20,099 nt of DNA from positions 1-20,099 of the IMG/VR virus record IMGVR_UViG_3300037961_005425; one strand, given 5' to 3'. The notes under the pieces are model-generated. The model searched no databases. It saw only the letters and a list, made by a program, of their open reading frames with translations, and was not told where the DNA came from. Origin of the DNA: a virus. This document shows, one piece after another, positions 1 to 5,359 of the stretch. Position numbers and translations under genes: made by a program. Positions within the stretch are counted from its first letter, which is position 1. Each line of letters starts with the position of its first letter.

Positions 1-2
1 GC

Positions 3-257
3 AGCGAAAAGGTCGCGCAACGCATTTTTAAGACTTTGAGATCGTTTACCCTTGAAGATCAAATCAAATCGCTAGAAATGGCAATTATCGGGGGTTACAA
101 AGATGTTTATAAACCTAACCTACAGAAAATTTATAAAAAAGAAGAACCAGTTGTAAATCATCCCGCGTCAAAAGTATTTAAAGCAAGCGAACAAAACTGG
201 CCTAATTTAAACATCGTAAACGAACTTTCATATAAAGACGATGGAAAGATTAGTTGA
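3..257 (+). CDS. C-terminal part of a probable phage replication protein (5' end outside window)
   Basis: The reading frame is open to the left edge, so the true start probably lies outside the window; the TTG at 36 is only the first possible start inside it. The visible part has a helical stretch (QIKSLEMAIIGGYKDVYKPN) followed by a polar Lys-rich tail. The pattern of a Gln/Leu helix, then a short Gly-aromatic segment and a Lys/Pro tail is common at the C-terminal end of phage replication initiators and helicase loaders. The recombination genes downstream fit that reading, but the fragment carries no catalytic motif. It overlaps the next gene by 17 bases, as expected in a tightly packed early operon. 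The coding call is good; the function is a guess. Confidence 0.55.
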   Translation, partial: SEKVAQRIFKTLRSFTLEDQIKSLEMAIIGGYKDVYKPNLQKIYKKEEPVVNHPASKVFKASEQNWPNLNIVNELSYKDDGKIS

Positions 258-510
258 TTTAGGTTCACTTGTAAGAACCTTAAAAGCGGGATTGCATAAG
301 CCTAACCCTGCAAACCCTGATCGCAAGATGTGGACGCTGACCGATCTCGACAAGAAAACGGACGGATGGCAAACTGTGGAGGACGATTGCAACAATGCAA
401 AATCACGTTTCCCAAAAGGTTATCAGGGCGTAAAACATCGAAATCTTGCCCGATCAAACGAACCTGAAGAACGTGTCGAAGTCATTGACCCCAAGGATTA
501 CCCGACATGA
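241..510 (+). CDS. Hypothetical phage protein, 89 aa
   Basis: The ATG at 241 lies inside the end of the previous gene and the TGA at 508-510 overlaps the next ATG (ATGA), so the gene is embedded in a translationally coupled chain. The product is hydrophilic and basic in the middle, with a WTLTDLDKKTDGW segment, then FPKGYQGVKHRNLAR, and an acidic C-terminal part ending in DPKDYPT. There is no signal peptide, membrane segment or recognisable catalytic motif. I do not recognise a named family. Its place between a probable replication protein and a DNA-binding protein suggests an early accessory role in DNA metabolism, by context only. Confidence 0.7.
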   Translation: MERLVDLGSLVRTLKAGLHKPNPANPDRKMWTLTDLDKKTDGWQTVEDDCNNAKSRFPKGYQGVKHRNLARSNEPEERVEVIDPKDYPT

Positions 511-614
511 AAACAGCCGAAAAGATCGACAAAGCAAAAATCCGTATAGCAGAACTAGAACTGCTTATCAAATTCTGGGAACAAACTAAACCGAAAAAAA
601 CAAATGGAAACTAA
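507..614 (+). CDS. Small hypothetical protein, 35 aa
   Basis: A short frame starts at the ATG of an ATGA overlap with the preceding gene and ends in TAA at 612-614, overlapping the start of the next gene by 11 bases. It reads MKTAEKIDKAKIRIAELELL and continues to KPKKTNGN, an amphipathic helix of about 25 residues with Leu/Ile spacing that could form a coiled coil. It fills a gap of about 90 bases that would otherwise be empty in an operon where all neighbours overlap. The exact ATGA junction is the best argument that it is translated. Function unknown. Confidence 0.5.
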   Translation: MKTAEKIDKAKIRIAELELLIKFWEQTKPKKTNGN

Positions 615-963
615 CGATTTACCAATTTCAATTTTTAATTATCCAGTTGCACCAAGCAACGAAACAGAAACATCAAAAGATGCCGCTGAATCTATCAAGC
701 CAAAAATCAATAAAATGTGCCTTGAAGTCTTGCGTTGTGTCAGAAGTTTTCCTGATGGGCTAAATTGTGACCAAGTAGAATTTATTCTTGGGATGAAGCA
801 TCAAACTGCATCAGCCCGCCTTAATGACTTGTCAAAATGTCAACCTCCGTTCCTAGAGCATCGTTTCGATTCATTAACAGGGAAACCTTTAAGACGCCCT
901 ACGCGAAGTGGCCGAACAGCAAGGATATATTTTGTGACGCCTTACGGAGAGTCGGTGGCATGA
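604..963 (+). CDS. Winged helix-turn-helix DNA-binding protein
   Basis: This 119-residue protein has a disordered N-terminal part (about 1-32) followed by a compact domain (about 33-112). The segment SFPDGLNCDQVEFILGMKHQ and the next helix (ASARLNDL, 69-76) form the helix-turn-helix, with residues 65-76 as likely recognition helix. The basic RRPTRSGRTARIYFVT segment (97-112) is the expected wing. Small phage proteins with the HQTASARxxxL and RxTRSGRxA signatures are common in early operons and resemble MarR/DnaD-type winged helices. It may bind phage DNA as a regulator or replication accessory; the sequence does not decide. Its TGA overlaps the next ATG as ATGA, so it is coupled to the nuclease gene. 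Confidence 0.7.
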   Translation: METNDLPISIFNYPVAPSNETETSKDAAESIKPKINKMCLEVLRCVRSFPDGLNCDQVEFILGMKHQTASARLNDLSKCQPPFLEHRFDSLTGKPLRRPTRSGRTARIYFVTPYGESVA

Positions 964-1583
964 AAAAATTACTTCCGCCGCTACCTATCGCAAGGATAGA
1001 AAAAACCCACAAATACATCTGGGAACCGACAGGCGAACAGCTTGCATTTTCAACAACTCAAGTTTGTAATACAAAAACGCCTGAACAATTAGAAAACATT
1101 GAACGCTACCGCCATAAATGGCAACCACGCGGAGAGACAGCGCATTATGCTTTGCAACAACGTATGCTTGGCAACGATAAAATCGAAATGGGCGATTATG
1201 AAGATTGGATAAAGCCTTTAATGGATTTGGAACTGTGGAAAGATTTTGAGCCGTGGGCGGTTGAATATATGCTTTGCGATCTTGAAAAATCTGTCGGCGG
1301 TCAACTTGACCTTCTGGGTTACGATAATAAATCGCAAAAACTTATGTTGATTGATTTAAAGACACAATCGCAGAAATACGCCAAGCCTTATTCGACAGAT
1401 GCGCAGATGGGAAGCTATCTTGAAGCGCTTGCGGAACATCATAAAATAATCCCTGATGTATGCAAAACAATCTGGGCTAGGCCAAACAGATGTGTAGTTG
1501 GCGAAGATCAACACACGATTGATTGCGCTTATGCTTGGTCGCAGGCGTGGAAAAGATTTGATTCTGAACAGGGGGGATTTTGA
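960..1583 (+). CDS. PD-(D/E)XK nuclease, RecB/Cas4-like
   Basis: I chose the ATG at 960 because it forms an ATGA junction with the previous stop; the frame is open further upstream, but that part overlaps the previous gene. The 207-aa product has the RecB-type motifs in order: RGETAH with His63, GGQLD with Asp117, the LIDLKTQ core with Asp132 and Lys134, and QMGSY (149-153), a match to the QxxxY motif of RecB/Cas4-like nucleases. These residues bind Mg and cut DNA ends in this superfamily. An iron-sulfur Cys cluster as in Cas4/AddB is not evident. Beside an Erf-type annealing protein and a RusA-type resolvase, it could supply the exonuclease of a phage recombination pathway. Confidence 0.82.
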   Translation: MKKLLPPLPIARIEKTHKYIWEPTGEQLAFSTTQVCNTKTPEQLENIERYRHKWQPRGETAHYALQQRMLGNDKIEMGDYEDWIKPLMDLELWKDFEPWAVEYMLCDLEKSVGGQLDLLGYDNKSQKLMLIDLKTQSQKYAKPYSTDAQMGSYLEALAEHHKIIPDVCKTIWARPNRCVVGEDQHTIDCAYAWSQAWKRFDSEQGGF

Positions 1584-1585
1584 AA

Positions 1586-1783
1586 ATGGGAAGAACAAAA
1601 AAAATTATCGACAAAACAAAAGTTTTCAATGTTCCACTTACTTATGAACAATGTGAAACAATCGCTTTTGCAATTGGATTAGGAAGAATGAAAGCTATCG
1701 ACACAAACAGATTCGATTTAGATGATTTGTTTGGCGAAGCATATTTAAAATTTATTGATACTTACCGCAAAGCGTACAAATGA
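1586..1783 (+). CDS. Small hypothetical protein, 65 aa
   Basis: The ATG at 1586 is preferred over a TTG at 1580 because the AGGGGGG at 1570-1576 stands 9 bases before the ATG but only 3 before the TTG. The product is basic at both ends. Its C-terminal half, FDLDDLFGEAYLKFIDTYRK, is a predicted helix that superficially resembles the start of sigma-70 region 2, but the rest of a sigma factor is missing, so that is not a call. The last ATGA overlaps the RusA-like gene. Its role is unknown; by position it is a recombination-operon accessory. Confidence 0.65.
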   Translation: MGRTKKIIDKTKVFNVPLTYEQCETIAFAIGLGRMKAIDTNRFDLDDLFGEAYLKFIDTYRKAYK

Positions 1784-2238
1784 AAGAACTTGAATTTCGT
1801 GTTGTAGGTCTACCCGCGCCGCAGGGTTCAAAAACTTTGACAAGATACGGCGGTTTGATGGAATCAAGCAAAAGGGTTAAACCGTGGCGTCAGGATATTA
1901 TTCACGCGGCGCTTGAAGCGTTTGCAGGCAAACCGTTTAATGAACCTGTGCAAGTTTCTATTGAATTTATAATGCCGCGCCCTAAGAGCCATTTTGGAAC
2001 GGGTAAAAATGCAGAAATTTTAAAGAATAATGCGCCTTTTTTCTGTACAAGCAAAACTACAGGAGACGTTGACAAGCTGACCCGTAGTACTCTTGATGCC
2101 CTATCTGTTACATCTGGCGGAACTGTTCTTGCTGATGATTCTCTTGTTGTTTGTTTACAGGCATTAAAACGCTATGCAAAACGATTTGAACATATCGGGG
2201 CAAATATAAATATAAAAACTTTTGACAAACCTGAATAA
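1780..2238 (+). CDS. rusA: RusA-family Holliday junction resolvase
   Basis: This 152-aa protein fits the usual RusA length (120-150). The N-terminal GLPAPQGSKT is the typical first strand and loop of phage RusA proteins. The core is TGDVDKLTRSTLDAL (94-108), where Asp96 and Asp98 match the metal-binding DxD of E. coli RusA, Asp106 follows, and LADDSLV (117-123) supplies the later acidic pair at 119-120. The position of the catalytic Lys76 of E. coli RusA holds Arg102 here, as far as a hand alignment shows. RusA dimers cut four-way junctions symmetrically. The start overlaps the previous stop as ATGA. Located between an exonuclease-like and an annealing protein, it would resolve recombination or replication intermediates before packaging. 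Confidence 0.88.
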   Translation: MKELEFRVVGLPAPQGSKTLTRYGGLMESSKRVKPWRQDIIHAALEAFAGKPFNEPVQVSIEFIMPRPKSHFGTGKNAEILKNNAPFFCTSKTTGDVDKLTRSTLDALSVTSGGTVLADDSLVVCLQALKRYAKRFEHIGANINIKTFDKPE

Positions 2239-2249
2239 ATTGGTAGACT
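2222..2249 (+). promoter_or_regulatory. Possible sigma-70-type promoter before the Erf-like gene
   Basis: TTGACA at 2222-2227 is a perfect -35 consensus, followed after 16 bases by TAGACT at 2244-2249 (4 of 6 matches to TATAAT). The gene at 2273 is the only one in the left operon with a real gap before it (34 bases), where a separate start would make sense. The TTGACA also encodes the end of the RusA-like protein, so it could be chance. Confidence 0.3.
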
Positions 2250-2272
2250 AAAGAAACTAGACTAATACTTAG

Positions 2273-2986
2273 ATGTCAAACCAACCTGAACCAAATCTCA
2301 AGCAAGAGTTTATGAAAGACTTTCAGCAGGCTCAAAAAGATTTTCCAACAATGGGAAAAACAAAACAAGTTGGGTCTGAAAAATATGGCTACAGCTATTT
2401 ACCACTCGAACAAATGTTGTCTTTAGTTACGCCTGTTTTACTTAAAAATAAAATTTCAATAAGCCAAGTATTTGATTACACGCCGACAGGTCAAACATTG
2501 CTTGTAACTAAATTAATGCACCAAAACGGTCACGAAGAAGTAAGCAAACTTCCTTTGTTTTTACCGCCTAGAGATTTAGAAAATCCAAAGAAAAATGAAA
2601 CCCATGTTTGGGGCGGTTCTGTTACTTATGAAAGTCGATACAGCATTAAAAAAATTCTTGGTATTGAAACAGATATGGATTTTAATATGGAAGAAGAAGA
2701 AAAAGTAACAGAAAAAAAACAACCACAAAATAACGATGTTGTAAGAACACCGACAAAACCGAATCAAGAACCTGATAAAGATTATTTAATTCCTCAAGCT
2801 ATTAACCCAATGGCAAGGGATTTGATTTGCCAAGACATACGCGATTCAGGTCATCAAGAACAAATTTTGAAAGACTTTAAAGAGCATTTCAAACTTAAAG
2901 TTAAACAAGTGCGGCCTGAAAACATTACATTAGTTGAACACGGCAGATTTTTGCGCCAAGCTGTTGAAAAGTATAAAGATGATTAA
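2273..2986 (+). CDS. erf: ERF-family single-strand DNA annealing protein
   Basis: The 237-aa product matches the ERF family (P22 Erf type) of phage recombinases that anneal complementary single strands. The family pattern is visible: a helical N terminus, YGYSYLPLEQMLSLVTPVL (38-56), then KISISQVFDYTPTG leading to a His-containing strand LMHQNGHEEVSKLPLF, and the hallmark GSVTYESRYSIKKILGI (115-131). After a Glu/Lys-rich and Pro/Asn-rich linker (about 138-167) there is a helical, basic C-terminal region (about 170-237) of unknown role. With the nuclease and RusA-like genes upstream and an SSB-like gene downstream, it forms a complete-looking recombination set. It has its own gap upstream and ends in a TAATG overlap with the next gene. 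Confidence 0.88.
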   Translation: MSNQPEPNLKQEFMKDFQQAQKDFPTMGKTKQVGSEKYGYSYLPLEQMLSLVTPVLLKNKISISQVFDYTPTGQTLLVTKLMHQNGHEEVSKLPLFLPPRDLENPKKNETHVWGGSVTYESRYSIKKILGIETDMDFNMEEEEKVTEKKQPQNNDVVRTPTKPNQEPDKDYLIPQAINPMARDLICQDIRDSGHQEQILKDFKEHFKLKVKQVRPENITLVEHGRFLRQAVEKYKDD

Positions 2987-3192
2987 TGACCGAAGAACAG
3001 GCCACAAAATCAGGCGAAGAAGTTATTGCGCAACTTCGATCTCGCCGCAATTCTTATTACAACCGCAACAAATTTTATTTCAGAACCGATGATACGCAAG
3101 CCACCCTAATTCGTAAATACTGCGCGAAAAACAAAATTTCGCTTACACAATTATTCGATCAACTTTTAACAAATTTTTTTAATCATGCCTGA
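2986..3192 (+). CDS. Small protein with a ribbon-helix-helix-like pattern
   Basis: This 68-aa protein starts in a TAATG overlap with the Erf-like gene. The order is a charged helix (1-22), a strand KFYFRTDD (29-36), a helix TQATLIRKYCAKN (37-49) and a second helix after a short turn, ISLTQLFDQLLTNFF (51-65). Strand-helix-turn-helix with a Ser/Thr cap is the pattern of Arc/CopG-type DNA-binding dimers, but the proof residues are few at this length. If correct, it could be an operon repressor or a DNA-architecture protein. It overlaps the next gene by 8 bases. Confidence 0.65.
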   Translation: MTEEQATKSGEEVIAQLRSRRNSYYNRNKFYFRTDDTQATLIRKYCAKNKISLTQLFDQLLTNFFNHA

Positions 3193-3508
3193 ATCATTTA
3201 AAGCCGCGATGCCCTATCCAATCAAGTTTTCAACAAGTGAAAACGAATATGAAGATCAAGATAGATTTCCACAAAAATTTTCTATGTTTATTCCTTCTGA
3301 ATCTGTTTCCGCCTTCTGTGAAGAAGTTATGAAAATGGTTGATACCAAACAGAAAAAAGGTAAAGTTTGGGATTATTCCAAAAAAGAAGAAGTCGAAGTC
3401 GATGGTATTTACATCAACGCAAAAGCCAAAGAAGGCAGATATGGAATATTTGGAAATATAAATTTAAATTTTATTGAGCCTAAAGAGGTTGACGAAATAC
3501 CTTTTTAA
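3185..3508 (+). CDS. Small acidic protein with SSB-like C-terminal tip
   Basis: The 107-residue product ends in EPKEVDEIPF. The final acidic-IPF tip closely resembles the conserved end of bacterial and phage single-stranded DNA-binding proteins (DDIPF in E. coli SSB), which recruits replication and repair partners. The body has alternating strands (KFSMFIPSES, VDGIYINAKAK, RYGIFGNINLNFI) that could be a small OB fold, but I cannot align it with canonical SSB. It is the last gene of a recombination cluster, after the Erf-like protein, where an SSB is expected. Its end overlaps a minus-strand gene tail-to-tail by 29 bases. Alternatively it is an unrelated early protein with a chance tip. Confidence 0.75.
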   Translation: MPESFKAAMPYPIKFSTSENEYEDQDRFPQKFSMFIPSESVSAFCEEVMKMVDTKQKKGKVWDYSKKEEVEVDGIYINAKAKEGRYGIFGNINLNFIEPKEVDEIPF

Positions 3509-3755
3509 TTTTTGATTTATCTTCTACCTTTTCTTTTTTAAGACTTAATTTAATTATTTCTGTTTCGAGATCGCCAATTTTTGCAATGCAATTTTTGATG
3601 ATCTCGTCTTTTTGCCAATTTTGCCGCTGATAGTTTACAGCTATATCAAGCAAATATTCAAAGTCAGTTATCTCGGCCAACATCCGCGCCTGAATCTCAA
3701 GATAAAGTTGATCTTCAAGCGTTTCTGTTATGGTAAGCCAATCATCCCAAGCCAT
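3480..3755 (-). CDS. Coiled-coil hypothetical protein, 91 aa
   Basis: This minus-strand gene has the clearest ribosome binding site in the window, AAGGAGGT, 9 bases before its ATG. The N-terminal part is acidic and Trp-containing (MAWDDWLTITETLEDQLYLE), followed by helices rich in Leu/Ile/Glu/Lys (about 30-80) that look like a coiled coil, and a basic tail ending KKVFRQPL. There is no membrane segment or signal peptide. It lies opposite the early operon and overlaps its last gene tail-to-tail. Rightward transcripts that run on would be antisense to it, so it is probably expressed separately. Function unknown. Confidence 0.65.
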   Translation of the reverse strand: MAWDDWLTITETLEDQLYLEIQARMLAEITDFEYLLDIAVNYQRQNWQKDEIIKNCIAKIGDLETEIIKLSLKKEKVEDKSKIKKVFRQPL

Positions 3756-3764
3756 AGCAAGCTG

Positions 3765-3772
3765 ACCTCCTT
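3765..3772 (-). promoter_or_regulatory. Strong Shine-Dalgarno site of the minus-strand coiled-coil gene
   Basis: AAGGAGGT on the minus strand matches the anti-Shine-Dalgarno sequence over eight bases and lies 9 bases before the ATG at 3755. Most genes here have weak or no such site, so this one stands out and fixes the start of that gene. Confidence 0.75.
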
Positions 3773-3784
3773 ATATTGAAAATA

Positions 3785-3820
3785 GGCTAACTTTTGGGGA
3801 ATTAGTTAGCCCATTTTTTT
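3785..3820 (+). terminator. Rho-independent terminator for rightward transcription
   Basis: GGCTAACT (3785-3792) and AGTTAGCC (3804-3811) form a perfect 8-bp stem with an 11-base loop. After two bases comes a run of seven T (3814-3820). On the plus strand this is a standard intrinsic terminator and would end transcripts of the early operon after they have crossed the minus-strand gene at 3480-3755. On the minus strand the stem is followed only by TATTTTC, so it would be weaker in that direction. Confidence 0.72.
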
Positions 3821-3826
3821 GCAGAG

Positions 3827-3850
3827 AAGGCATTGACCACCTAATGCCTT
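3827..3850. repeat. Inverted repeat (8-bp arms, 8-base spacer)
   Basis: AAGGCATT at 3827-3834 is matched exactly by AATGCCTT at 3843-3850 around GACCACCT. No T-run follows on either strand, so it is not a second terminator by itself. It could be an RNA hairpin or a protein-binding site in the only non-coding gap of the left half (3756-3870). Confidence 0.55.
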
Positions 3851-3858
3851 ACGCCAAC

Positions 3859-3875
3859 CATAACTTAAAGTTATG
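3859..3875. repeat. Near-perfect 17-bp palindrome, operator-like
   Basis: CATAACTT at 3859-3866 and AAGTTATG at 3868-3875 are exact inverted copies around one central A. A compact odd-length palindrome is typical of binding sites for dimeric regulators. It overlaps the last codons and stop of the minus-strand gene that ends at 3871. It could also act as a small hairpin protecting the 3' end of that transcript. Confidence 0.45.
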
Positions 3876-4092
3876 TAACAGGCCACAACTTTTCTTTAAC
3901 TAACTTAACGATTTCGTCATCAATGTCCGTTTCTGTGGACTTTGCATAATCTTCTAAAAGCGAAATGACCAAGGATTTTATCGCATTGGATTTGACGAAG
4001 AACTTCAGTATTGGCTTAATAAATCGAATCATTTTTTGTAATATATTCTTTCCAACTTTAGTCAAGTTTGCTAGTTTTAGCAAAAAGGCCAC
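3871..4092 (-). CDS. Small basic hypothetical protein (start uncertain)
   Basis: The frame can start at a GTG at 4092 (73 aa) or at an ATG at 4032 (53 aa). Neither has a good ribosome binding site. The GTG would lie only 3 bases from the divergent ATG at 4096, which leaves little room, so the shorter form is quite possible. The C-terminal part is the distinctive piece: NAIKSLVISLLEDYAKSTET then DIDDEIVKLVKEKLW, two amphipathic helices separated by an Asp-rich turn. I recall short phage proteins with the same LLExxAKxTxxxxDDxIVxLV pattern, of unknown function. The N-terminal region is basic and hydrophobic and might contact the membrane. Confidence 0.55.
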   Translation of the reverse strand: MAFLLKLANLTKVGKNILQKMIRFIKPILKFFVKSNAIKSLVISLLEDYAKSTETDIDDEIVKLVKEKLWPVT

Positions 4093-4095
4093 ATT

Positions 4096-4368
4096 ATGGA
4101 AGAATTAGAAGAAGAAAAACAAAGGCCGAATATTGTTGCAACTTTCGTTCAGCTTGTCGTTCTTGGGTGGTCGTTGGCGGTCATTTCTTGGTCGTACTAT
4201 AACCCGAATCCTGTCAGGCAAATTGATACGACCTTTGCCGCAGGCTTGCTTTCGGGCGTCCTTACGCAATTTGGGGTTGACTTGAAAAGTAAGAATAATG
4301 ACAAAAAGAAGTTACAGGGTAAAGTTAATATAGTAGACAACAAAAACTCGAAAGTAGGTATCAAATGA
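4096..4368 (+). CDS. Two-helix membrane protein, holin-like candidate
   Basis: The 90-aa product has an acidic N terminus (MEELEEEKQRP), a first membrane segment at about 12-34 (IVATFVQLVVLGWSLAVISW), a short loop YYNPNPVRQIDT, a second more weakly hydrophobic segment at about 44-62 (TFAAGLLSGVLTQFGV) and a long Lys/Asn-rich tail. Size, two segments and a basic tail fit small phage holins, but holins share little sequence and no endolysin is adjacent, so this is a topology-based suggestion. AAAAGG with a 7-base spacer precedes the ATG. Its stop overlaps the next start as ATGA, coupling it to the first secreted protein. An envelope role is therefore likely. Confidence 0.7.
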   Translation: MEELEEEKQRPNIVATFVQLVVLGWSLAVISWSYYNPNPVRQIDTTFAAGLLSGVLTQFGVDLKSKNNDKKKLQGKVNIVDNKNSKVGIK

Positions 4369-4847
4369 AAAAATTACTTGCTATTTTATTTTTGCTTCCA
4401 TCTGCGGCGTTTGCAGATATGACGTCAACAATAACGTCATCTGTGCAAATTGAAGTTATGTCCGCAGCAACCGCAGCCGATAGAGTTGCAAACTCTTATT
4501 CGGTTTCTGGTAGCGGGGTCACAACTACAGATGGAACAACAGCGGGCGTTGTTGGCGGACTAGGAACAGCCACTAACGGCGTTAATGCGTTTACTACGAT
4601 TACAGCTTCACAAAGTACCGCCGGAGAAAATTTCCAATTTACTCAAAGTTGGTTAGAAGGTGATGCGGTACCAAGCAGCGCTCCGACAACTGGCGCAGTA
4701 AGTAATTTTTCAGACCTTACATCAACAGCGGCGGGGGCAATTGGAAGTGGCGCCGCAACAATAGATAATCATGTAATTTCAGTAACAGGCGGCGATCCGG
4801 GTTCTTCGATAACAGGTCAATATGTGACAACGCTTTCTGTCGATTAA
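4365..4847 (+). CDS. Secreted Thr/Ser/Gly-rich phage protein
   Basis: The protein (160 aa) begins with a classic Sec signal peptide, MKKLLAILFLLPSAAFA, likely cut after residue 17. The mature part is nearly free of charge and very rich in Thr, Ser, Gly and Ala, with strands such as NSYSVSGSGVTTTDG and NFQFTQSWLEGDAV and a final ISVTGG...TTLSVD, suggesting a beta-rich extracytoplasmic fold. There are no cysteines. It is coupled by ATGA to the membrane protein upstream, and only 6 bases separate it from a second secreted protein of similar style. I recall similar cassettes in marine cyanophage-like genomes without known function. It could change the host envelope during infection or be part of the virion. 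Confidence 0.78.
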   Translation: MKKLLAILFLLPSAAFADMTSTITSSVQIEVMSAATAADRVANSYSVSGSGVTTTDGTTAGVVGGLGTATNGVNAFTTITASQSTAGENFQFTQSWLEGDAVPSSAPTTGAVSNFSDLTSTAAGAIGSGAATIDNHVISVTGGDPGSSITGQYVTTLSVD

Positions 4848-4853
4848 TGAGCA

Positions 4854-5294
4854 ATGCGCAGATTATTATTAATATTTTTATTTTGTGGAATACCTAGTTA
4901 TGCGCAGCCCGTCACGCCAAATTTTACAACCGGCACGATGTCATCTACGACAAACACGACAACACAAATTAACGAAACGATTACGTCAACGGATTTTTTT
5001 GGCAATTCATATGAATATTCAGTTACAGGAACAGGCATTTCTACAGATGGCGGGGTTGCCCCAAATACAACAGATGTTTCAGCAACGGTTAACGGTCAAC
5101 AATATACTTATACAGGGTTAGATTTATCGACAAACAACAAACCAGTATTTACATTAACAAACCCAACAAGTGGCGCGGCCTTTCAATATTCAGAGTCTTA
5201 TCGAGGGCCGGGTGGGGTGTCAAACATAACCACAATCACAAGGTCAATTACTTCAGAATCGGTGGTCACATCGCAATCTGTGTTCTCTCAATAG
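4854..5294 (+). CDS. Second secreted Thr-rich phage protein
   Basis: The signal peptide MRRLLLIFLFCGIPSYA is followed by a Thr/Ser/Asn-rich mature domain of about 129 residues. Like its neighbour it contains an NSYEYSVTGTG strand and a FQYSESY strand, which suggests that the two are distant relatives or share a fold. The end is a series of alternating Thr/Ser residues (NITTITRSITSESVVTSQSV). Charged residues are few. The 3' end is overlapped in another frame by the probable beginning of the third exported protein. Function unknown; expression with its neighbours is implied by the 6-base spacing. Confidence 0.75.
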   Translation: MRRLLLIFLFCGIPSYAQPVTPNFTTGTMSSTTNTTTQINETITSTDFFGNSYEYSVTGTGISTDGGVAPNTTDVSATVNGQQYTYTGLDLSTNNKPVFTLTNPTSGAAFQYSESYRGPGGVSNITTITRSITSESVVTSQSVFSQ

Positions 5295-5359
5295 TTCTAA
5301 CGCCCTTAGAAGCGCTTGCAAACGCCGTCAGCCAATCAAACAATGGAAGTGTCACGAAT

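Noticed and set aside
837-959. Upstream extension of the PD-(D/E)XK nuclease gene
   Set aside because: It overlaps the winged-helix gene by over 120 bases, and the ATGA junction at 960 is the obvious start.
1700-1783. Resemblance of DLDDLFGEAYLKFI to sigma-70 region 2
   Set aside because: Only about 15 residues match the general pattern and no other sigma region is present in a 65-aa protein.
3827-3875. Possible attachment site made of the inverted repeats
   Set aside because: There is no integrase or tRNA fragment nearby and no direct repeat elsewhere in the window to support it.
4885-5121. A 78-codon plus-strand frame inside the second secreted protein gene
   Set aside because: It lies fully within a gene with a clear signal peptide, is Gln/Arg-rich and low in complexity, and has no own ribosome site.
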